Source of the DNA: Smittium culicis
Lineage: Eukaryota; Kickxellomycota; Harpellomycetes; Harpellales; Legeriomycetaceae
DNA: 16,290 nt
Reading direction: 5' to 3'
NCBI GenBank assembly: GCA_001970855.1
Contig: LSSN01001318.1
Location: 1-16,290 of the forward strand
The notes under the pieces are model-generated. The model did no database searches. It was not told where the DNA came from and saw only the letters and a list, made by a program, of their open reading frames with translations. The position numbers were made by a program, and so were the translations under genes. Below are positions 8,998 to 16,290 of the stretch, piece after piece; the stretch's first letter is position 1; the number at the start of each line of letters is the position of its first letter.

Positions 8998-9124
8998 TTT
9001 TAATTATATCTAAATTAAAGGCTAATCGTACCCATTGTACCAGTAAAAAATAAATAATAAAGTGAGTAGCATTGGTTGAGAATAACTTTTAATAATTTTT
9101 ATAAATGTAATTAGTATCTAATAA

Positions 9125-9420
9125 TTATTTTCAATAAATTTTTAAAAAAAAAATAAAGTGAGAAGCAAAGATGAAATTTTATTTCAAAAGTTACGCTCTT
9201 CAGAAGAGTCTATCAAATATATAGCCAATAAATAAGTTATTTTATATGGTAAGTTCTATTTTGATGTGATGATTTCTTGAATTGGGCTGAAAGAGCCGTT
9301 TATTTCAATTACAAATTCGCGTTTGCCTTTACAAATTTTAGGCAGCTTTAGCAATTCAGGTATTGTCCTGTTATGCTTGCTTTAATTTAAGCTCGCTTTT
9401 GCTTCTTGACTGTTTCAGTC
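9125..9420 (-). pseudogene. Decayed Ty3/gypsy RNase H fragment
   Basis: On the minus strand one frame reads like the RT/RNase H junction of a Ty3/gypsy polyprotein. SQEAKASLN (9411-9385) resembles the Q-x-A-F-x-x-L-K segment. IPELLKLPK resembles x-P-x-L-x-L-P-D. REFVIEINGSFSPI (about 9318-9277) aligns with F-V-I-E-T-D-A-S, with the catalytic aspartate replaced by asparagine. YKITYLLAIYLIDSSEERNF (about 9246-9187) fits the P-I-A-Y-x-S-R to A-E-x-N-Y block. Stops lie at about 9418, 9384, 9258 and 9186. It differs strongly from the intact element at 3005-8020, so it derives from an older, different family. No flanking LTR was found. Confidence 0.5.
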
Positions 9421-9549
9421 TTGTTTTTAAATTTTAATAATATTGATAATTTTTAAACCTATTATTTGTTTTATATATTTTATTATTTTTTGTGATCCTT
9501 TTTAAGATGATGTTAATTTTAAAGCAATCAAGGCTGCTTTTATACCTTT

Positions 9550-9600
9550 AATACTCAAACTTTGTGTTTGAGTATTCTTTACTAGCTATAATAGCTAGTA
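9550..9600. repeat. Two adjacent perfect inverted repeats
   Basis: The first has 11-bp arms (AATACTCAAAC, 9550-9560, and its complement, 9566-9576) around a 5-base loop. Three bases later comes a second with 10-bp arms (TACTAGCTAT, 9580-9589, and 9591-9600) around one base. Both are perfect. They could form paired hairpins or a cruciform. There is no adjacent gene to suggest a terminator role. Confidence 0.7.
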
Positions 9601-10607
9601 GAATAATAGTTAAATAAAATGTTAAAGACAAAACTTTATACTTAAAAAACTAGTAATGAAAAACTAATACAATTAAAGCTACAATATTTATATTTGTGGT
9701 ATATACATTTACATATATGTTTACCCACACTACTTGTATGTTTGAAATTGCTAATACAGATGCATTTATATTTATCTTATATAATAGCACATGTATTACT
9801 CATTTCATAACAGTCCAACTATAATTCAGATATTATATGTACTTTATCATCAAATTGGAAATTAACTTAGTAGGTTTAATTATCAAATAGACGTTTTTAT
9901 TAAAAAGAATAGGTGAACGCTTGTTTTTTTTTTAGTGGTGAGTAAGGTCAATTGTCTCTGGTAAGGATACTCAGATATATTTTTAGTCTATTCGGAATAA
10001 TCGATATACAATCCCTTTTAGGCAGAAACAACAATAAAAAAACGCACAAATTTAGTAATAGCGACTTTTTTCGATTTATGAACGTGTTAGTATGTCGAAT
10101 GCCCAATAGATTTGACTTGGGTAGATCTAATTTAATTTATATCGTTTAATTTAGAATAAATATTTACAGGCTATTTGCTACTTGAAACCTGATATTTAAT
10201 GCTGCTCTCATTTGTTTCTGGAAACGAGATTTGAATTTACGAGAGTTTAGCCAAGACTTTAATGGTAGCTGAGCCTATTTGGCCAATTGAGTTACAGACT
10301 ACCTGATAAAAAATATGTTCGTAGTTATCAAAAAGAGCTTTTTTTTTTTATCGATACTGCTCACGAGTCAGAAAAAAAATTAGTTGGAATTACAAGTTAA
10401 AATTCGGTTTTACATTTGGTTAATATTCGTCTGGTTTTTGTGTTTATATACAATTTATTCTTCCTTGTTACTCTATTTCTTTCCTTGGTTTGATGCTACC
10501 TGTCTTCTAATATCCGATTCAATATACTATAGGCTTTTTTTCTAGTTTTAGCTCCAATTTAATACCATCACTTGAAAATAGCAAGCTAATTTAATCATAA
10601 TTCCGCT
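9601..10607. other. Upstream region of the ATPase gene, no gene supported
   Basis: The stretch is AT-rich. A 65-codon frame at 9952-10149 lacks an ATG start and any motif. A TATATA-like site near 10445 and a pyrimidine-rich stretch at about 10448-10495 lie 110-165 bases upstream of the ATPase start codon and could be promoter elements. A weak tRNA-like A-box/B-box pair sits on the minus strand at 10226-10295. Confidence 0.4.
10226..10295 (-). other. tRNA-like A-box/B-box remnant (weak)
   Basis: On the minus strand TAACTCAATTGG (near 10294-10283) resembles a tRNA A box, and AATTCAAATCTC (about 10237-10226) resembles a B box, some 57 bases apart. I could not fold a good acceptor stem or T stem around them, so a working tRNA is not supported. 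A decayed tRNA or the head of a tRNA-derived SINE would fit. Confidence 0.2.
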
Positions 10608-13600
10608 ATGTCTCAGCTGGTCAAGTCAATTGCAATCATTTGTGCTTTTGGCCTGTTCACCGCTACATCTTTCCCAGCTTTTAATACTCCAAACAAATAT
10701 GACGAAAACGGCAACCTATGTCCCTTAACCCCGCGTGTCGGTATTGTATGCCCCGTACTTTGTGCGAAATCAGCGTCCTCTTGTCCATCTGCCTTAAACC
10801 CTGAACTTCCCTGCCCTGATGGTAACCAAAGATGTCCTGATGGAAACTGTTATTCTTCTTGTGAAAATATAGTGAACCCTTGTCTCTGCGATTTCTCTGA
10901 TTCTGATTTTACTTCAGGAGCTTACGTTGCTTGTTCTACTTACGACAGTACCGTGACAATCGATCGTTTTGATCCCAGCATAAAAGATTCGCTTATCCAA
11001 CTTGCTTGTGCGCAACAATGGGAAATAGCTCCTGCAAATGCGACTGCTGACACCATTCAAAGCTACGTGCCTGAATGGAGCCTGCAGAATTTTTCTGATC
11101 TTGCTTTCTTAAACTGCCCATTACCTGTTGAGCTCGATTTTGATTTTAAAAGCTCTATGTTCCTTTGGTTTTATTCTATTGTTTCTTTCGCCTTGTTGAC
11201 TAACATTCTCTGGTTTGCCTACAAAAATTATATGGAAAAGGTTCCTTTTTATTTATTTATCATATTAACACATTTTTACATAGCTAAATTTATCCTATTT
11301 TTTGTATTTGATTTACTAACAAACTTTTTATTTAAAACAAAAAACAAATCGATAACGATAACGATAACGATCATATTAACTTAGAATAAGGAAGGCATTT
11401 CACAGATCTATTCTACTTTAACAAAACAAGATTTTTCTCAAAAAGCTCAGGAATCAAAAACTCTTTTTGTAGGATATAGAAATAGTTTCATTGGTACATT
11501 TCTTTTCATCCTTGCCCAATTAATATCTCTTGGTTGGATTGCGCTGCTAATTGTAATAGTTTCAGATTATTATGGTGTTATAACCGGTACTGCATATGGT
11601 GTTTTCCTAACTTCAAATAAATCAATGGCTGTATTTATAGTTATTTGGCATCTTGCATCTATCTGGCTTATCGTCATTATTGGGTTTAAAGATAAAATTA
11701 GAAACTACTACCGCCTCAAATGCCACCTTAAAACCGCGCATTATGTTCAAGTAAGCGAAAACAAAGAAAGTGTAATTATGACACAAAGTAAAAACTCCCT
11801 TGTTCTGAAAATGAGGCAGCTTGATTCTTATTTAAAAAGGTACATTAGCTTTGATGCAAATATCTCCACTTGCAAAATCACCATTGATAATGACTCCTCC
11901 TTATCTTCATCAAGAAAATATTTTGAGTATCATTGCATGAGATTTGTTCTCGGTGAAAATGGTCTATTCCAAAATAATCAGCACGATTTAGGTTCATCCC
12001 ATCAAGAGCTTTTAACTCACAAAAATGGTCTAACTACCGCCCAGGCCACACAAATATTTAGCTACGTTGGCGAAAATTTTGTTAGAGTTAATGTTCCCAC
12101 TTATGCAAAAGCCCTCTTTGACGAAATTGTCACTTACTTTTATCTATACCAAATGATGTGTTTATGGGTCTGGTTTTATTTTAACTACTTCAAAATGGGT
12201 CTTGTCCAATTTTGTGTAATCCTCATTTCTGCTATTTTTAAAGCTTACCTCCGCGTTAACTCTGAAAAAAGAATTAAAATCTTAGCTGAACAACAAGATA
12301 CCTGCCTGGTTCTACGTGACGGTAAATGGGTAAAACTAAGCTCGAAACTACTCGTTCCTGGCGATATTATTTCGGTTCGTAGTGGCACTCAGCTAACCTG
12401 CGATGCAGCTGTACTTAAAGGTGAAATCATTGTTGATGAAAGCTCGCTAACTGGCGAAGCTATGCCTGTAAGAAAGTTCCCTCTCAAACAAGACAATATA
12501 CCCTTTGAAAAAATGTCCTCTGGAAGAATTTATACTGTATTTGCTGGTACTCATGTTTTACAGTGTTCATCAGACTCAAAGGAAGATACTGCAGTCAACA
12601 ACTCTCTAAAAAACTCTGTGATTTCTAAAGATTTAGACTTATCTTCTACAGAATCAGAAAAGCCATATAGCTCACTGGAATCTGACTCATCTATCAATAA
12701 AAACCTTTTGGCTTGCGATGAAAATTCTGATACCGCTGATTTATTGGACAGACCTATTGAAAATGCAAACCTAGTTCAGATCCTTGTTCTTTCCACCAGA
12801 GTAAATACTAATAAAGGTATGATGATTCAAAAAATTATGTTTCCTTCTGAATACTCCTTTGTATTCAATGAACACCTGCGAATTGTTATCCCAATTCTCC
12901 TTATTTGGGGTGCCATTGGCTTCGGTTTGACCATATGGCTAATGGGTCATGATCTTACCTCTTGGTTCTACGGAATTTTCATTATTTCGCAAATCCTTTC
13001 ACCACTTCTACCTGCCGCTTTTGTTATTGGCCAGTCTGTTGCTGCAAATAGGCTAAAGAAAAATAATATTTTCTGTATTGATCTTCCAAGAATTATGGTT
13101 GCTGGTAAAGTCAAAGTTTTCTGCTTTGACAAAACTGGGACTCTTACTCGTGAAGGATTAGAATTTAACGGTGCTCAGGAAGTCAGCTCTTCAAACACCC
13201 AACCACCTCACTTCAAATCTCCTCAAGAAGATATCTCGCTCCTAAATAATATTTCTCAAATTGGCCTAGCCTCTTGCCACGCTGTTACCATGGTCGGCGA
13301 AACATTAATTGGTAATCCTGTTGACGTTGAGCAATTCCGCTCAACTGACTGGGAAATTATAGGAAAAGGACTTTCTAAATCTGATGAAAACGATCAATAC
13401 CTAGATACTCTTATCTCCCCATACCTTGAAACTAAACCCAATCCGAACAGATCCCATCGTAAAGTTGTACACGTCGTCAAGAGGTTCGAATTTGAACACG
13501 CTCGTCAATCCATGTCTGTCGCTGTTTTAGATCCTGACACCAACCATGTTCATGTATACGTAAAAGGTTCATTTGAAAAACTAAAAAATTCTAGCCTTAA

Positions 13601-15227
13601 CTCTAGCATACCTGAAAACTATGATCTTGAAACGTCAAAATGGGCTTCTGAAGGTTGCTACTTGCTCGCTATGGCTCATAAAGACATTGGCGTTGTTGAA
13701 GATATCTCTTCCCTCAACAGCATGTCTAGAGAACAAATGGAGTCTGGATGCTCTTTGATCTTGCTTTTAATGTTTAGAAATATGCTAAAGGATGACACAC
13801 CCGCAGCTCTACAAGAACTTCGAAAAGGAAACACAAGATGTGTCATGATAACTGGTGATAATGCATTAACAGGTATACATATTGCAAAAACTAGTGGAAT
13901 GGTTTCTGAAAATTCTCGTATAATCCTCGGTGATATGGAAACTTCTGATTTGGATGGAAACAAGTATCTTGTCTGGAGAGACCCTAAAACTAGAGAAATT
14001 ATTCAAGATATTGACGAACTCTTACTAAGTGATAACAGGTCAATTGATTTCAACGAAGATAAAATCGGTGATTTAGTCTTACGCAGAACTGCCAATATAG
14101 AGTTAGCTGTAACTGCTGCTTCTTTTGACTATCTAACAGCTAACGATTTGATTAGAAAATATTTGTTTGATATTCGCGTATTCTCAAGAATGACCCCTGA
14201 AGGTAAAGTCACTGCTGTTAGATTACACATGGAAAAAGCTGTTACTGCAATGTGCGGTGATGGAGGTAATGACTGCGGTGCACTTAGAGCTGCACATGTG
14301 GGCTTGGCACTATCTGAATCCGATGCTTCAATTGTATCCCCATTCTCTTCATCTGACAGATCTATTTTCTCTTGTGTTAATCTATTAATCCACGGGAGAA
14401 CAGCCCTATCAACTTCATTCTCAGCATATAAATTCCTAATTATGTATGGTGAAACAATGGCATGGCTCGAATTGTTCCAATTCTACTTTAGTGTTATTGT
14501 TCCTGAATCTGTTTGGATCTTTATTGACTCGTTTATTGCTGTCGGTCTACTCTTCGCTTTAACCCAGTCAAAACCTGCAAAGAACCTCAAACCATTTAGA
14601 CCAACTGCCAGGCTACTTGGATTCAACACTATGCTGTCTACAGTTGGCCAAGTCCTAATTAACTTTTTAGCAGTTGCATTTATTTTCGTTATCTTGTACA
14701 GACAAAGCTGGTTCAGATGTCACGAATTTGATTCACGAGATATTGATACATCACTATGGTGGCTATTAGGTGATAACTATGAAGCAGAAACTTTATCGAT
14801 TCTCCTACTAACACAATTTGTAAATGCTGCAGGTGTCTTCAATCTTGGTTATAGATTCAGACAGTCATGGTACAAAAACTACCTTCTAGTGTTCTTCTAC
14901 ACTTTATTCCTAACAATAATTTCATTTGTTTGTCTCGCGGACCCTAACTGGCTTGGTTGCTTATTCAGAATCAATTGTGGTGATCCAGACGTTTTAGTTA
15001 GCCTTGGGTATAAAAGACCCTCTTTCAAAATTTCTAACTATAACTCGCCTATTGGTCACAATGTTTTCCCAAGGGAATACAGAATCAAGTTCTGGTTATA
15101 TGCGTTATGCAACGTTCTTATTGTTTTCCTTTTTGAATTCCTTGTTGTTTTAGGTCCCGTTGGTAGATTTATTAAAAAGCGATTCGCCAAACCATCCAGC
15201 ACAAATGATGACTTGATCAAACTATAG
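10608..15227 (+). CDS. P5-type (P5B/ATP13A-like) P-type ATPase, two exons (10608-11240, 11406-15227)
   Basis: A P-type ATPase of the P5 group, membrane pumps of ER or endolysosomal membranes; characterised P5B members such as ATP13A2 export polyamines to the cytosol. The model gives 1,484 residues. Residues 1-20 form a signal peptide. About 25-180 are a cysteine-rich domain with CPDGNQRCPDGNCYSSC and N-glycosylation sequons (NAT, NFS). Membrane segments lie near 184-205, 239-262 and 281-303, then the canonical pair before the actuator domain. Motifs: TGEA at 560, SPLLP at 743 where P5B usually has PPALP, phosphorylated aspartate 786 in DKTGTLT, TGDN at 1027 and GDGGND at 1162, followed by C-terminal helices. 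A serine/acidic insert of about 64 residues (about 599-662) interrupts the actuator-to-M3 segment. The start is the ATG opening the signal peptide, with G at -3. The frame after the intron runs unbroken into GYRNSFIGT and the next helices, so the two open frames are one gene. Substrate cannot be read from sequence. Confidence 0.9.
11241..11405 (+). other. Intron of the P5 ATPase gene
   Basis: Coding character stops after MEK at 11240 and resumes by 11406 in the same frame, with in-frame TAG at 11382-11384 between. A perfect TACTAAC branch site is at 11314-11320. Two acceptors keep the frame: CTTAG ending 11384 (first AG after the branch site, adding seven residues) and TTTCACAG ending 11405 (better pyrimidine context). 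The donor GTTCCT at 11241 departs from the GTATGT/GTRAGT consensus, so the 5' boundary is the least certain point. The intron phase is 0. Confidence 0.7.
11350..11371 (+). repeat. Short hexanucleotide repeat (GATAAC)3.5 in the intron
   Basis: Three and a half perfect copies of GATAAC lie between the branch site and the acceptors of the ATPase intron. It may lengthen the branch-to-acceptor distance. Confidence 0.8.
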
Positions 15228-15807
15228 TATCATTACTTACATTTTTACTAATTTATTTTTCTATAAAAAACTAAGAGCCATTGATATTAAATTTTTATTA
15301 ATATAACCAATACAAAATTTAAAAATGAATATAGTGACACTATAAAATTTCAACTGCTAAAAAATAACCTGGTTTATAGCTTGTAGACTTTAGATTTTTG
15401 GAGTGAATTGAAAACCTCCTGTATTTTTTTACTTGCAGGATTTCAAAAGTATACCACTTTGAGTTTAAAACTACAAAACCATATCTTTTGAGTCTAATAA
15501 ATACTCAAACTTCACGCTGACAACTTTTTATATAACTAAAAAAAAAACAGGATCTCGAAATACTAGACTAATTTTGCTTATATTGACTTCATTCATAACC
15601 TACTCGCACATGTTTTTATTTGGTGTAATATGCTGTAAATTTCATTTACTTTTAATCGAATTCAGCAAGTGCAGAGATGTTCCAAACAGATCAATGAAAT
15701 TCAAAAGTAGTTGAAAACTTGCAAATATTCACGGATAAACTAAAGTTCTCACGCTTAAAACAGATAAATATGATTTGATAATTAAGCACAAATCGCGAAA
15801 AATAAAA
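15228..15807. other. 3' flank of the ATPase gene
   Basis: AT-rich, without a supported gene. Two small inverted repeats occur: TATAGTG-A-CACTATA at 15330-15344 and TTTGAGT/ACTCAAA at 15487-15509 with a 9-base loop. An AATAAA at 15496-15501 lies in the second loop, about 270 bases after the stop, and is a possible but distant polyadenylation signal. Confidence 0.4.
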
Positions 15808-16290
15808 TGATAGTGATAGTGATAGTGATAGTGATAGTGATAGTGATAGTGATAGTGATAGTGATAGTGATAGTGATAGTGATAGTGATAGTGATAGTGA
15901 TAGTGATAGTGATAGTGATAGTGATAGTGATAGTGATAGTGATAGTGATAGTGATAGTGATAGTGATAGTGATAGTGATAGTGATAGTGATAGTGATAGT
16001 GATAGTGATAGTGATAGTGATAGTGATAGTGATAGTGATAGTGATAGTGATAGTGATAGTGATAGTGATAGTGATAGTGATAGTGATAGTGATAGTGATA
16101 GTGATAGTGATAGTGATAGTGATAGTGATAGTGATAGTGATAGTGATAGTGATAGTGATAGTGATAGTGATAGTGATAGTGATAGTGATAGTGATAGTGA
16201 TAGTGATAGTGATAGTGATAGTGATAGTGATAGTGATAGTGATAGTGATAGTGATAGTGATAGTGATAGTGATAGTGATAGTGATAGTGA
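15808..16290. repeat. (TGATAG)n microsatellite, at least 80 perfect copies, continuing past the window
   Basis: From 15808 to the last base every unit is TGATAG without a single mismatch: 483 bases, 80.5 copies. The plus strand of the array has no C. The boundary is abrupt after AATAAAA. All three stop-free readings encode dipeptide repeats, but there is no gene context. True copy number and perfection depend on the assembly, since arrays of this length are often misassembled. Confidence 0.97.

Noticed and set aside
9056..9166. Imperfect direct repeat around AATAAAGTGAG (near 9057 and 9153)
   Set aside because: Too short and too AT-rich to distinguish from chance; no matching element structure between the copies.
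9952..10149. 65-codon plus-strand frame
   Set aside because: It starts at TTG rather than ATG, has no recognisable motif and is within the length expected by chance.
13676..13963. 95-codon minus-strand frame inside the ATPase
   Set aside because: It is antisense to the ATPase region leading through the TGDN motif and has no signal of its own.
15808..16290. CRISPR-like or satellite array
   Set aside because: A pure 6-base repeat without spacers in a eukaryotic context is a microsatellite.

Overview
This window is AT-rich eukaryotic DNA. It holds one intact host gene, one nearly complete LTR retrotransposon, several decayed retroelement fragments and, at its right edge, a long perfect hexanucleotide array. 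The single short intron with a TACTAAC branch point, the few introns, the P5-type ATPase and the Ty3/gypsy-class element fit a fungus, possibly an AT-rich early-diverging lineage. That placement is inference; the sequence does not name the organism.

Left part (1-3004): the first ~105 bases read on the minus strand as the end of an exon resembling a GH5-type glycoside hydrolase active-site segment, running off the window. From ~1000 to 2820 lies a plus-strand pseudogene of a reverse transcriptase and RNase H, with best resemblance to DIRS-type retroelements. It keeps recognisable RT motifs and an RNase H tail but carries many stops and at least two frame changes.

Middle (3005-8020): a 5,016-bp Ty3/gypsy-class LTR retrotransposon on the minus strand. 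It has two 419-bp LTRs that I read as identical and a 4-bp ACGG target duplication. Gag and protease share one frame; RT, RNase H and integrase lie in the -1 frame, entered at a nine-A slippery run. The pol frame keeps its catalytic motifs but has four in-frame stop codons. This copy therefore looks recently inserted yet probably cannot make its own polymerase.

Right of the element (8021-10607): AT-rich DNA with an unidentified plus-strand coding-like fragment, a decayed Ty3/gypsy RNase H relic on the minus strand, two adjacent perfect inverted repeats and a weak tRNA-like A-box/B-box pair.

Host gene (10608-15227): a P5 (probably P5B/ATP13A-like) P-type ATPase of about 1,484 residues in two exons, with all main catalytic motifs. 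Unusually, it begins with a signal peptide and a cysteine-rich, probably lumenal domain.

Right edge (15808-16290): at least 80 perfect copies of TGATAG, continuing past the window end. It is either a very long microsatellite at an assembly break or, less likely, a terminal repeat.
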